From Verrucomicrobiota bacterium (lineage in GTDB: Bacteria > Verrucomicrobiota > Verrucomicrobiia > Verrucomicrobiales > V1-33): DNA of 59,096 bases. The notes beneath the pieces were generated by a model. It saw only the letters and a program-made list of their open reading frames with translations. It was not told the DNA's origin and did not search any database. Position 1 is the first letter of the stretch; each line of letters begins with the position of its first letter. Positions 26,987 to 35,162 of this stretch are shown here, piece by piece. The stretch lies in contig QQNF01000017.1 of the NCBI GenBank assembly GCA_003402705.1, positions 1 to 59,096 of the forward strand. Direction: 5' to 3'. Both the position numbers and the translations under genes were made by a program.

Positions 26987-27210
26987 ACCACCACCTCATA
27001 TTCCGCCGTTTGGAAATCCGACAGACGACTCGCGAACTCGAGAGCGGCCTCAATGTCCTCCTTCCGCAAGTTTGGATAGTCAGCAAGGACGTCCTCGATG
27101 GAATCTCCGGAAGCCATGGCCCCGAGGATCGTCGACACGAGAACTCGTGTCCCGCGGATAACTGGCCTGCCGTGGCAGACGGATGGATTCATTTCGAGGC
27201 GGCTGTTCAC
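26983..27210 (-). CDS. DUF433 antitoxin-like protein
   Basis: The 75-residue protein matches DUF433: MNPSVCHGRPVIRGTRVLVSTILGAMASG, then DSIEDVLADYPNLRKEDIEAALEFA. The family has a winged/Hth-like fold and normally pairs with a DUF5615 toxin encoded immediately downstream, where only a truncated frame remains here. A good sigma-70-like promoter (TTGATG, 16 nt, TATTGT) lies so close that transcription would begin at or near the start codon. The module is bracketed by two copies of one intergenic repeat. Confidence 0.88.
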   Translation of the reverse strand: MNSRLEMNPSVCHGRPVIRGTRVLVSTILGAMASGDSIEDVLADYPNLRKEDIEAALEFASRLSDFQTAEYEVVV

Positions 27211-27216
27211 AGTAGA

Positions 27217-27244
27217 ACAATACGACGTCCCTCATGGTCATCAA
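27217..27244 (-). promoter_or_regulatory. Candidate promoter of DUF433 gene
   Basis: Read on the minus strand: TTGATG (27244-27239), a 16-nt spacer, then TATTGT (27222-27217). The expected transcription start is at about 27210, the A of the ATG, predicting a leaderless mRNA. Confidence 0.45.
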
Positions 27245-27291
27245 GTCCCGATGTCCACCCTCTCTACCTGCCATTTGCCCCAACCCGGGCA

Positions 27292-27309
27292 ACGCATACC
27301 ACCCGGGTT
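27292..27309. repeat. Palindrome AACCCGGG/CCCGGGTT, intergenic
   Basis: AACCCGGG at 27292-27299 faces CCCGGGTT at 27302-27309. The element sits next to the string CGCATACCA, which also precedes palindromes in the second island. Confidence 0.6.
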
Positions 27310-27362
27310 AACACCCCAGGCGAACCGCACCAACCATCCCGCGTCCTGCAGGGACGCCGCAC

Positions 27363-27414
27363 CCGATCCGTCAGATCCGTCCAATCTCCCCCACCTCCAT
27401 CAAGCAGCCATCCC
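27363..27414. repeat. Intergenic repeat type B, copy 2 (5' side of DUF433 module)
   Basis: It shares the 18-mer at 27374-27391 and TCAAGCAGC at 27400-27408 with the copy at 26881-26930, in the same orientation. Confidence 0.8.
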
Positions 27415-27445
27415 AAGGACGCTTACTCTTCGTCCACAGATGCCC

Positions 27446-27955
27446 TCACTCCTTGCGCAGCGCCGGCACCTCCGCGGAATGGATGGTCCACTTTTCCATG
27501 TCAAGATAGAGATCGTCGCAGGGATAGCGCTTCTTTCCGGCTTCCTTTTTATGGAGATAGCACAAGTGGAAGTACTCGCCGCAGTCTGTGTAGATTGACC
27601 AGAGCAGAACGCCCGGCCCGGCAGAAAACTTCCCCACATAGGTGCCCGATGGCGTCGAAATCTCAAAGCGACCGCGTGGAACCATTTCCTTACACCCTGG
27701 ATCCCACTCGCCAGACGATCCTCTCCAGTGCTCGTGAAACCCTTCCAGAAAGGTCGAGTAGCGGCTACCATGAAAAGCCAGTTTGGCACCGTCCACATAC
27801 ATTGTAATCCCGGTTCCCTCAACAGGAACGCCGCCCTTAAACTCCTTCACCAAGGCACTGAGTGTCTCCTGACTGGCACCCGGCCCCGTTATAATGAGTG
27901 GCCCGGATGGACCGCAGCCCACCAGTGATAACAATATTATCGCAAGATACCTCAT
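27446..27955 (-). CDS. Orphan lipoprotein, unknown family
   Basis: The 169-residue protein has a lipoprotein signal (YLAIILLSLVGC, Cys14). The mature part contains GTGITMYVDGAKLAFHGSRY and FEISTPSGTYVGKFSAGPG, suggesting a small beta-rich domain. Three further cysteines (CKEM, DCGEYFHLC, YPCDDL) could form disulfides. Codon use is markedly less C-ending than in neighbouring core genes, which fits recent acquisition. The gene belongs to the repeat-rich island and has no recognisable partner. Confidence 0.72.
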   Translation of the reverse strand: MRYLAIILLSLVGCGPSGPLIITGPGASQETLSALVKEFKGGVPVEGTGITMYVDGAKLAFHGSRYSTFLEGFHEHWRGSSGEWDPGCKEMVPRGRFEISTPSGTYVGKFSAGPGVLLWSIYTDCGEYFHLCYLHKKEAGKKRYPCDDLYLDMEKWTIHSAEVPALRKE

Positions 27956-28114
27956 TTCAGCTTTTTCGTGATTTTAAACCGGAGGCTCTGAGTATGCCGC
28001 ATCTCATTTCCATTCACAATGCCCACAAACGACTCGGCGGACAATCAGGTGGTCCGTCACCGCGCATTGCCCCGACTTGAACGATAATAGTTCCTCTCAT
28101 TCCCCCACCCCCCC

Positions 28115-29191
28115 TCACGGCCCAACCGGCACCGGCACAGGTGTCGGCACAGGTGTCGGCACAGGTGTCGCAGGCACCACCGGCGCAGGCACCGCCGCCG
28201 GAGCCGCCTTCGCCGGAGCCGCCGGCACCGGCAACACCTTCTCATCCGGCATCCCCTTCAGCATCCGATACAACTCACTGTCAGTCGACAGCACCACCGT
28301 CGTGTCCCGATCAATCACCGTGCTGTACGCCTCCAGCGTCCGGCTGAAATCATAAAAGCCCGCCGCCTCCGGCGACGCATTGTACGCCCCCGCATACACC
28401 TGCACCGCCTCCGCCTCCGCCTTCCCTCGAACCTCCTGAATCTTCCGGTACGCCTCCGACTCGATCTTCCGCAACTCCCGCTCGCGCTCCCCGCTGATCC
28501 GCGCCGCCTCCCCAGCCCCCTCCGACCGGAACTTCTCCGCAATCTGCTTCCGCTCACTGATCATCCGCTGGTGAATCTTGTCCTCCACATTCTCACTGTA
28601 GTTCAGCCGCTTGAACCGCACATCCAGCAACTCAATCCCGAAGTCATCCTTCAATCTCGCCGCCGCACTCGCGTGGATCCGCTTCTCCACCTCTAACCGT
28701 CCCAATCGGATCGGCTCCAGCTTCGCCACATTGTCCCCGCTGTTCTGCACCTCAGGCACCGGCGGCCCCTTCAGCGTCTTGTCCGTCCGGATGATCTCCA
28801 TCAGATCGTGCCGCGCCACCTCCACCAGGGTCGCTCCGCCAATGATGTCATCCAACCGGCTCAACGCACTCCGCTCATCCCGCAAACTCACAAAAAACTT
28901 CAGCGGATCCACAATCCTCCACCGCGCAAAGGTATCAATCTGCAGATACACCTTGTCCAGCGTCTGCATCTTCTCCGGCGGCCCGTCCCACTCGATGATC
29001 CGCCGCTCAAACCGGTTCAGATCCTGCAGGAAAGGCATCTTGAAATACAACCCGGGCTCCGTAATCGGATCCCTCACAATCCGCCCGAACTGCGTCACAA
29101 TCACCTGCTCGGTCGGCCGCACCGTAAAGGCCATCCCCCACAACAGCACCACCGCCAGAATCGCCAGCGGAATCATCAGTATTCGTTTCAT
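28115..29191 (-). CDS. hflC: SPFH/band-7 protein HflC
   Basis: The 358-residue protein has an N-terminal membrane anchor (ILMIPLAILAVVLLWGMAF) and an SPFH domain: VRPTEQVIVTQFGRIV, GLYFKMPFLQDLNRFERRIIEWDG. A long helical coiled coil follows (SERKQIAEKFRSEGAGEAARISGERERELRKIESEAYR). HflC with HflK forms a large membrane cage around FtsH in E. coli and modulates its proteolysis. The C-terminal ~35 residues are a Pro/Ala/Val-rich tail partly made of a 12-bp tandem repeat. It lies 21 nt downstream of hflK; no ftsH is in the window. Confidence 0.9.
   Translation of the reverse strand: MKRILMIPLAILAVVLLWGMAFTVRPTEQVIVTQFGRIVRDPITEPGLYFKMPFLQDLNRFERRIIEWDGPPEKMQTLDKVYLQIDTFARWRIVDPLKFFVSLRDERSALSRLDDIIGGATLVEVARHDLMEIIRTDKTLKGPPVPEVQNSGDNVAKLEPIRLGRLEVEKRIHASAAARLKDDFGIELLDVRFKRLNYSENVEDKIHQRMISERKQIAEKFRSEGAGEAARISGERERELRKIESEAYRKIQEVRGKAEAEAVQVYAGAYNASPEAAGFYDFSRTLEAYSTVIDRDTTVVLSTDSELYRMLKGMPDEKVLPVPAAPAKAAPAAVPAPVVPATPVPTPVPTPVPVPVGP
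28134..28169. repeat. Three exact 12-bp tandem repeats at the 3' end of hflC
   Basis: GGCACAGGTGTC occurs three times in a row at 28134-28145, 28146-28157 and 28158-28169. It keeps the reading frame and encodes a repeated P-T-P-V tail. Confidence 0.85.
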
Positions 29192-29212
29192 CTCTTGTAA
29201 ATTGTCAGGGTT

Positions 29213-30226
29213 TTACCGCTTGCCTTTCGCTGGTGCCGCCGGAGCCAGCGGCTCCGTCCCAAGCGGCAGAAACGGCAGCACATTCTTCGCCGATTCATCA
29301 ATGATCACTTTCCTCCCCATCTTCGGCACCACCTCCGTCATCGTCTCCATATACATCCGCCGCCGCGTCACCTCCGGAGCCTTCCGGTACGCCTCGTAAA
29401 TCGCCGTAAACCTCCCCGCATCACCATTCGCCTCGTTCACCCGCTTCAATGCATCCCCCTCCGCCTCGCTCATCTTCTGATCCGCCTCCCCCTTCGCCTT
29501 CGGCACCACTTTGTTGTACTCCGCACGCGCCAGATTCACCATCTGATCCCGCTCCTGCTGCGCACGGTTCACATCCTCAAACGAATCCCTCACCGGCGGC
29601 GGCGGATTGATCGCCTTCAACTGCACCTGATCAATACTCAACCCTAACTCATACAGCTTCGCCAGCTCCTGCAGCCGCTTCCGCGCCACAATCTCAATCT
29701 CCTGCCGCCCCAGCGTCAGCACATCATCCACCGTCCTGTCTCCCACAATCTCCCTCATCACCGCCTCCGCCGCATCCCGCAGCGTTTCGTGCGAATCCCG
29801 TGTGTGATACAAATGCACCACCAGATCATCAATGTGATACTGCACCACCCAGTCCACATGCACCGAATTCCGGTCCCCCGTCACCATGTTCTTCACAATC
29901 TCCGCATTCCCCCCGCCCCCGGACTGATGCAGGTTCGTCGCCCCGGTCGTCCCATAGCCAAACTCCATCTTCAACTGCCGCTGCACCGGCATCACATCCA
30001 CCGACTCAATCCCCATCGGCATCTTGAAATGCAACCCCGGCGGTATCCGACTGTCCACAATCCTCCCGAATCTCAACCGCACCGCCTCCGACTCCGCAGG
30101 CACCACATACCACGTGCTCATCCCGAACAACAGTACCGGCAACCCGATCAGTCCCAACCCGACCCACCGCCCAAGCCGCGGCGGCAGCCGCGGCAACTCA
30201 ATCTGCACATTGCTGAATTGACTCAT
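29213..30226 (-). CDS. hflK: SPFH/band-7 protein HflK
   Basis: The 337-residue partner of HflC has a short cytoplasmic N terminus, a transmembrane helix (WVGLGLIGLPVLLFGMSTW) and an SPFH domain (YVVPAESEAVRLRFGRIVDSRIPPGLHFKMP). A helical region follows, with NRAQQERDQMVNLARAEYNKVVPKAKGEADQKMSEAEGDALKRVNEA. The ATG at 30224-30226 starts MSQFSNVQ. It diverges from the TraB-like gene across 80 nt. Confidence 0.9.
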   Translation of the reverse strand: MSQFSNVQIELPRLPPRLGRWVGLGLIGLPVLLFGMSTWYVVPAESEAVRLRFGRIVDSRIPPGLHFKMPMGIESVDVMPVQRQLKMEFGYGTTGATNLHQSGGGGNAEIVKNMVTGDRNSVHVDWVVQYHIDDLVVHLYHTRDSHETLRDAAEAVMREIVGDRTVDDVLTLGRQEIEIVARKRLQELAKLYELGLSIDQVQLKAINPPPPVRDSFEDVNRAQQERDQMVNLARAEYNKVVPKAKGEADQKMSEAEGDALKRVNEANGDAGRFTAIYEAYRKAPEVTRRRMYMETMTEVVPKMGRKVIIDESAKNVLPFLPLGTEPLAPAAPAKGKR

Positions 30227-30306
30227 ACCTTTGTTCTGTTTGGGGGAATCGCGCTGGCACTTACTGCCATCGCACCCCACCATAGACCACTTCCCCCCAG
30301 ACGCCA

Positions 30307-31248
30307 ATGCGCCTTTTGATTTCCGGCATCGTCCTCACCATCGCCGCCACCGCGGCCTTCGTCTTCCTCCAGCGCCCGCCCGCAGACCCGCCCCTCGGCC
30401 CCGAACGCACCACCAAAGCCATGGTCTGGAAGGCCTCCCGAGGCCCGGACAAAACCACCGTCTGGCTCTGCGGCTCCATCCACATCCTCCGCGAATCCGA
30501 TTACCCGCTCCCCGCTCCCTGGCGCAAAGCATGGGACCAATCCCGCCGCGTCGTCATGGAACTCAAACCCGGCACCACCGAAGACCCAGAAACCCAGAAG
30601 CTCTCCCTCGCCCTCTCCTCCCTCCCCACAGGCCAATCCCTCCTCCCTTCCCTCTCCCCCGACACCAGCCGCGACTTCCTCGCATGGTGCACCGACTCCA
30701 ACATCTCCCCGGATTCCTTCCAGCACATGAAACCATGGATGGCTTCCCTCCGCGTCGGCATGACCTCCCTCGACCGACTCGGCTTCAACGTCGCCCGCGG
30801 CATCGAACGCCACCTCGGCGCCCGTCTCGGCGAACGCTCCACAGAAGGCCTCGAATCCGTCAGCCAGAGTCTCGGCATCCTCGACAGTCTCTCCGCGCAA
30901 GATCAGGACCTCATGCTCCGCCACGCCCTCGCCGACGCCAAATCCGCCCCCACCCGCATCACCCTCCTCGCCAACGCATGGCACGAAGGCGATACCGCCA
31001 CCCTCGACCGTCTCCTCCGCGACGGCTTCAAAGACTTCCCCTCCCTCCGCCAGCGCCTCATCGACGACCGCAACAAGGCATGGTTCCCCCGGATCCTCCA
31101 GCTCCTCGACGGCCACGAGGAATCCAGCGTCATCGTCGGCGCAGGCCACCTCTCCGGCCCAGACAGTCTCATCGCCATGCTCGAAGCCCAGGGCGTCTCC
31201 GTCTCCCAGCAGGAATACACCACCCGCCGCCTCGCCCCGCCCCCCTGA
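30307..31248 (+). CDS. TraB/GumN family protein, membrane-anchored
   Basis: The 313-residue protein begins with a membrane/signal helix (LLISGIVLTIAATAAFVFL). A TraB/GumN (TIKI-like) domain follows: VWLCGSIHILRESDYPLP with the characteristic GSxH, RVVMELKPG, and the final SSVIVGAGHLSGPDSLI with the second conserved G-x-x-H. Family members are putative metal-dependent proteases with paired GxxH motifs; the bacterial function is largely unknown. It diverges from hflK-hflC and is followed by a secreted protein gene 53 nt downstream. Confidence 0.8.
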   Translation: MRLLISGIVLTIAATAAFVFLQRPPADPPLGPERTTKAMVWKASRGPDKTTVWLCGSIHILRESDYPLPAPWRKAWDQSRRVVMELKPGTTEDPETQKLSLALSSLPTGQSLLPSLSPDTSRDFLAWCTDSNISPDSFQHMKPWMASLRVGMTSLDRLGFNVARGIERHLGARLGERSTEGLESVSQSLGILDSLSAQDQDLMLRHALADAKSAPTRITLLANAWHEGDTATLDRLLRDGFKDFPSLRQRLIDDRNKAWFPRILQLLDGHEESSVIVGAGHLSGPDSLIAMLEAQGVSVSQQEYTTRRLAPPP

Positions 31249-31265
31249 CTCCCCCCTCAGTTTCA

Positions 31266-31294
31266 CTGGCAGCTCATTCTGGCGGGTGTATAAT
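31266..31294 (+). promoter_or_regulatory. Candidate sigma-70 promoter for the 549-residue secreted protein gene
   Basis: A perfect TATAAT lies at 31289-31294, with CTGGCA (31266-31271) 17 nt upstream as a 4/6 match to TTGACA. The ATG is at 31302, about where transcription would start, so the transcript may lack a leader. Confidence 0.6.
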
Positions 31295-31301
31295 CACCCC
31301 C

Positions 31302-32951
31302 ATGATCTTGAAATTCCCTGCCGCTCTCAGCCGCCCGGTCCTCGCCGCCGCCAGCGTCCTCCTCCTTTCCCATTCCCCGGCCCGCGCCCAATCCCCAGTC
31401 CCCGAAGGCTCCAGCCCAGCTTCCTTCGCCGCCGCCGCCAAACACCTCGAAATCGGCGGTCTCTTCTTCTCCTACATGGACCTCGATGGCGATCTCGCCA
31501 AACTCGCCGCCATCGGCGACAAGCTCCTCGAAGCCGCCCGCAAAGACGGCATCGCCACCCAGATCCCCGATAACCTCAAGGCCGCCCCTCTCGTCGACGC
31601 CCTCGGCCTCACCAGCCTCAAAGGCCTCGGCTTCTCCTCCCGCTCCCTCGGCCCTGACTTCTTCCACAACCGCGCCCTCCTCGTCATGCCAGGCGGCGGC
31701 AAAGGGCTCCTCAAACTCTTCGGAAACAAACCCGCCCCAGTCGAAGTCGCCTCCTTCGCCCCCAAAGACGCCGACATCGCCTATCAAGGCGAATTCACTC
31801 TCTCCGCCCTCCGCGAAACCATGGAAGCCGTCCTCACCGCAGGCGGCGACGAAAACATGCTCGCCCAATTCAAGGGGCTCCTCGACTTCCCCATCCCCCC
31901 TCTCAACATGACCGCCGGCGAGGTCATCGAACAACTCAACCTCAAGGTCATGACCGCCGCCTCCCTCAAAGAGGACCGCAAATTCAATGTCCCCGGAGCC
32001 CCAGTCGCCATCCCGGCCGTCAATGCCATGGTTTCCATCGAGGGCCTCGACTTCATCATGGAAGCCCTCCTCGTCTTCGCCGGTGAAACCGACTCCGTCA
32101 CGGTCGAAAAAGGCGACGGCTTCAACATCATCAAACCCGTCAACGCCCTCCCCGGCGAGCTCGACTACTTCCGCCCTGCCCTCTACCACGACGTCAAATC
32201 CAAAAAAATCATCCTGACAACCCACATCGACTACGCCCGCGCCGCCATCGCCGGCACCGACCACCTCAAGGATAGCCCTGACTTCCAGAAGGCCACCTCC
32301 GGCCTCCCCGCTGAAGCCAACGGCATGACCTACGCCAGCGCCAAATTCCTCAAAGTCATGTCCGGCCTCAGCACCGAAATCATGAAGTCCACCGCCGACG
32401 CCAACGGCGGCCCAGGCGCTGGCCTCGCCAAAGCATTCTCCAAAATCGCCTCCGAACTCTCCCCCACCCCTAACCAGGGCATCGCAGGCACCTACTCCCA
32501 TGTCCCCGAAGGCATGCTGTTCCTCTCGAACACCATGGAAAATCACAAACACACGCTCGTCCAGGCCGCCGCTGTCCCCCTCGGCATCGCCGCCGCCGCC
32601 TTCGGTGCCAACTCCAATGTCGCCCAGGCACTCGGCCGCGCCCGCGGCGGCGCGCCCGCAGAAGACGCAGCCGAAGAAACCCCGGACAACGACCCCGCCG
32701 CCCCTAACACAACTGTCCGCAGCAATCTCCAGCAGGTCGCCTTCGCCGCCCAGACATGGTTCATCGACAACCCTTCCGCCAAGGAAGTCACCTACGAACA
32801 ACTCGTCGCCGCCGAACTCCTCTTCGACATCACCCCAGCCTTCGGCGAACAATACAAGGGCCTCAAACTCTCCCGCACCGGCGGCCGCGTCTCCGTCAAA
32901 CTCAAAGACGGTGACGACGTCAGCTTCGCCTACCCAGCCGTCACCGACTAA
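31302..32951 (+). CDS. Large exported protein, unknown family
   Basis: The 549-residue protein has a signal peptide (SRPVLAAASVLLLSHSPARAQ). A long mixed alpha/beta region follows with no recognised family. Segments include FFSYMDLDGDLAKLAAIGDKLLEAA, PPLNMTAGEVIEQLNLKV, and a Gly-rich linker with an acidic patch (around residues 445-465). The last ~80 residues (NLQQVAFAAQTWFIDNPSAK, VTYEQLVAAELLFDITP, GEQYKGLKL) resemble the C-terminal part of verrucomicrobial pseudopilin-like proteins, which is a tentative likeness. The start at 31302-31304 sits 7 nt after a consensus -10 box. Confidence 0.72.
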   Translation: MILKFPAALSRPVLAAASVLLLSHSPARAQSPVPEGSSPASFAAAAKHLEIGGLFFSYMDLDGDLAKLAAIGDKLLEAARKDGIATQIPDNLKAAPLVDALGLTSLKGLGFSSRSLGPDFFHNRALLVMPGGGKGLLKLFGNKPAPVEVASFAPKDADIAYQGEFTLSALRETMEAVLTAGGDENMLAQFKGLLDFPIPPLNMTAGEVIEQLNLKVMTAASLKEDRKFNVPGAPVAIPAVNAMVSIEGLDFIMEALLVFAGETDSVTVEKGDGFNIIKPVNALPGELDYFRPALYHDVKSKKIILTTHIDYARAAIAGTDHLKDSPDFQKATSGLPAEANGMTYASAKFLKVMSGLSTEIMKSTADANGGPGAGLAKAFSKIASELSPTPNQGIAGTYSHVPEGMLFLSNTMENHKHTLVQAAAVPLGIAAAAFGANSNVAQALGRARGGAPAEDAAEETPDNDPAAPNTTVRSNLQQVAFAAQTWFIDNPSAKEVTYEQLVAAELLFDITPAFGEQYKGLKLSRTGGRVSVKLKDGDDVSFAYPAVTD

Positions 32952-33005
32952 CCGCCCCTGCCATTCGGCCTCAGCCGCCTGAAACCCTAACATCCCACCG
33001 CCACC

Positions 33006-33437
33006 ATGTTCCACCACTACGGCAATACCGTCCTCGCGGCATCCCTCGCCGCAGCCGCTCTCTGCCTCGTGGCAGCCACATGGTGGTGGCGGGAACCTTC
33101 GTCCCGCTGGCTCACAGGAGCCGCCGCCGTCTTCCTCCTCATCCCCGTCACCATGCTCGTCCTCGTCCTCTTCCCAGGACTGGTCGACAGCCGCTACCGC
33201 ACGTTCCGCTCACTCTACTCCAGCATCGAGCCCGGCATGCACGCCGCAGCCGTCATCGAACAACTCAAGCAGCGCTACCCTCAGAACGGTCCGCGCCTCG
33301 CCCCCAGAATCTCCGGCTCCCCTACCTCCCTCGGCTTCCTCATGAACCCGGAAGGCCAATCGGAACCGAACTCCGAATCCATCACAGTCTACCTCGCCGA
33401 TGGCAAGGTCGTCGGCAAATACTACTCCGCTGACTGA
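33006..33437 (+). CDS. Small membrane protein with SmpA-like periplasmic domain, unknown family
   Basis: The 143-residue protein has two N-terminal transmembrane helices (ASLAAAALCLVAATWWW; AAAVFLLIPVTMLVLVLF). A ~80-residue soluble tail follows: SIEPGMHAAAVIEQLKQRYPQNG resembles the G-M-x-x-x-x-V-x-x-x-L helix of SmpA/BamE-like folds, and ESITVYLADGKVVGKYYSAD is a terminal beta-strand pair. Similarity is at the level of pattern only. It ends overlapping the opposite-strand reductase gene by 16 nt. Confidence 0.68.
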   Translation: MFHHYGNTVLAASLAAAALCLVAATWWWREPSSRWLTGAAAVFLLIPVTMLVLVLFPGLVDSRYRTFRSLYSSIEPGMHAAAVIEQLKQRYPQNGPRLAPRISGSPTSLGFLMNPEGQSEPNSESITVYLADGKVVGKYYSAD

Positions 33438-34330
33438 CCATCCCGCCCGCGGTAATACGTCGCCAGATAATCCGCTAGCGCCTCGCGCCACGGCCGCGCC
33501 GGAATCCCCAGCGCCCTCAGCTTCGTCAGGTCCATCGCCGTATGCACCGGCCGCGGCGCAAGGAAACCCGTCATCTCCGCCAGCGTCTGCGCACCCACCG
33601 TCCGGCACCGCAGCGGGATCCCCATCTCCGACACCAGATCCAGCGCCGCCTGCCCGTACTCCTGCCACGTGCACTCCCCCGTGTTCCCTAAATTGAACAC
33701 GCCCTCCACGTCCTCCATCCCCAGCAACCCCTCAATCTGCTCCGCCAGATCCACGCTGTAACAAGGCGTCGACCACTTATCCCCAATCGCCGCACAAGTC
33801 TCCTCGCGCCGCGCCCGCTCAATCAATTGATCCGGAAACGCCGGCCGGTCCGGCCCGAACACCCACGATACCCGCGCCACCACCACCCGCGCCCCGCTCT
33901 CCAGCACCGCCCGCTCCCCAGCCAGCTTCGTCCTCGCATAAACCCCGCACGGCGCTAGCAGATCGCACTCCCGCCTCAGTCCCGGCACCGTCCCGTCATA
34001 AACATAATCCGTCGACACCTGCACCATCCGCGCCCCCTGCTCACGGCAATGCCTCGCAATCCGCCCCGCCGCCTCCGCATTCACCACCGCCGCTTCCTCC
34101 GGATTCAACTCGCACCACTCCAGCGACGTCGCCGCCGCACAGTGCACCACCGCATCATACGCCGCCGCTCCAAAATGATCGTCAATCCGCTCAGGCGCCC
34201 CCAGATCCACCGCCTTCCGGTCCCACGCCACCACCCGATGCCCGCGCAATCTCAGATGCCGCGCCACCGCGCCACCTAACCGCCCACCGGTCCCCGTCAC
34301 AATCACTCGCATCGCTTCGTTCATCGTCAT
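33422..34330 (-). CDS. dTDP-4-dehydrorhamnose reductase (RmlD)-like SDR protein
   Basis: The ~300-residue protein is an extended SDR: MRVIVTGTGGRLGGAVARHL for NAD(P) binding, VVHCAAATSLEWCELNPEEA, and VQVSTDYVYDGT before the catalytic YARTKLAGE (Tyr-x-x-x-Lys). SWVFGPDRPAFPD and VFNLGNTGECTWQEY resemble RmlD and related sugar-nucleotide reductases. No rmlABC genes are near, so a different 4-keto-sugar or a modified role is possible. Candidate starts are 34330, 34324 and 34312; the last gives MRVIVTG directly. It converges with the small membrane protein gene. Confidence 0.82.
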   Translation of the reverse strand: MTMNEAMRVIVTGTGGRLGGAVARHLRLRGHRVVAWDRKAVDLGAPERIDDHFGAAAYDAVVHCAAATSLEWCELNPEEAAVVNAEAAGRIARHCREQGARMVQVSTDYVYDGTVPGLRRECDLLAPCGVYARTKLAGERAVLESGARVVVARVSWVFGPDRPAFPDQLIERARREETCAAIGDKWSTPCYSVDLAEQIEGLLGMEDVEGVFNLGNTGECTWQEYGQAALDLVSEMGIPLRCRTVGAQTLAEMTGFLAPRPVHTAMDLTKLRALGIPARPWREALADYLATYYRGRDGQSAE

Positions 34331-34461
34331 GTTCGCCACCAGCCGCCACACCCGCCAACCGCAGCAGGTTCTCTGACGCTCTGATGCCTCTCCGCATACC
34401 ACGCTCACCTCCACACGCAAGTTTCAACACTCTCCGCTCTCTCCTCCCTCTCTCCCCAGGC

Positions 34462-34761
34462 TCAATCCTCCTTCCGCAACGGTCGGAATGACGCCCACAC
34501 CATCACCGCCACCCGAACCGCCACCAACCCCGTCCTCACCCGCCCCAGCATCACCGCACCACGCTCCCCACCCAGATTCCGCAACGACCCCGCACAATCC
34601 AGCACCGCCTCCGCCGCCGCAACCACCGCCAGCACCCGCTCACCCGCCCCCGGCGCTTCCGCCGCAGCCGCACGCACTCCCGCTAGGTGCCCAGCCAGCG
34701 ACATCCGCTGCAGATCACACTCGATCACCAACAGCGCCTTCCGCACAGCCGCCGCCTTCAT
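34462..34761 (-). CDS. Small helical protein, third gene of YqjD/YqjE-like set
   Basis: The 99-residue, mostly helical basic protein has a mildly hydrophobic end (LVAVRVAVMVWASF). Starting at the ATG at 34759-34761, it overlaps the upstream gene's stop codon by 4 nt (ATGA), which decides the start. Position and size recall the third gene (yqjK) of the enterobacterial yqjDEK set, but I see no clear sequence match. Confidence 0.6.
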   Translation of the reverse strand: MKAAAVRKALLVIECDLQRMSLAGHLAGVRAAAAEAPGAGERVLAVVAAAEAVLDCAGSLRNLGGERGAVMLGRVRTGLVAVRVAVMVWASFRPLRKED

Positions 34762-35162
34762 AAATTCATCTGTGAAATCCACATCGCATCCTTCCTGCAT
34801 TGCGCCCGGGATTCCGCAAACCACCCGCCGCTCCGCACCAGTCTCACAATCTTCCGATACACCAGCCACGCCACGACCGCATACACCACCGTCATCCCCG
34901 CCACCACCGCCAGCGTCGCCGTCGTCTCAAGAACCATCACCGCCACCACCACCATCCCCAGTCCCGCCAGCAGCAGCAGCACGCCCATGCCCACCGTCAG
35001 CATCAGCAGTCTCACCGCCACATCACGAACCTCCCCCAACTCAATCGCCGCCAGCAACGCACGGCTCGACCCCATCGCCGCCAGCCGCTCCGCCATCGTT
35101 GGCAGCGGCTGGCAGTCGTCAGGACTATCACATGGTCGCTCCGGAGCCATCGTTGAAATCAT
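34758..35162 (-). CDS. Holin-superfamily membrane protein (YqjE-like)
   Basis: The 134-residue protein has two adjacent long transmembrane helices (LLMLTVGMGVLLLLAGLGMVVVAVMV; LAVVAGMTVVYAVVAWLVY) with short tails. This is the layout of the YqjE/phage-holin-3-6 superfamily found beside DUF883 proteins on chromosomes. The ATG at 35160-35162 overlaps the DUF883 stop codon by 4 nt. It is membrane stress associated in E. coli; phage origin is not implied. Confidence 0.72.
   Translation of the reverse strand: MISTMAPERPCDSPDDCQPLPTMAERLAAMGSSRALLAAIELGEVRDVAVRLLMLTVGMGVLLLLAGLGMVVVAVMVLETTATLAVVAGMTVVYAVVAWLVYRKIVRLVRSGGWFAESRAQCRKDAMWISQMNL

Noticed and set aside
31263..33017. 584-codon open frame antisense to the 549-residue secreted protein
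   Set aside because: Shadow of a signal-peptide-bearing gene with a promoter; no domain in the antisense translation.
34758..35162. Phage holin as evidence of a prophage
   Set aside because: The protein is the chromosomal YqjE-like type beside DUF883; no other phage gene is near.
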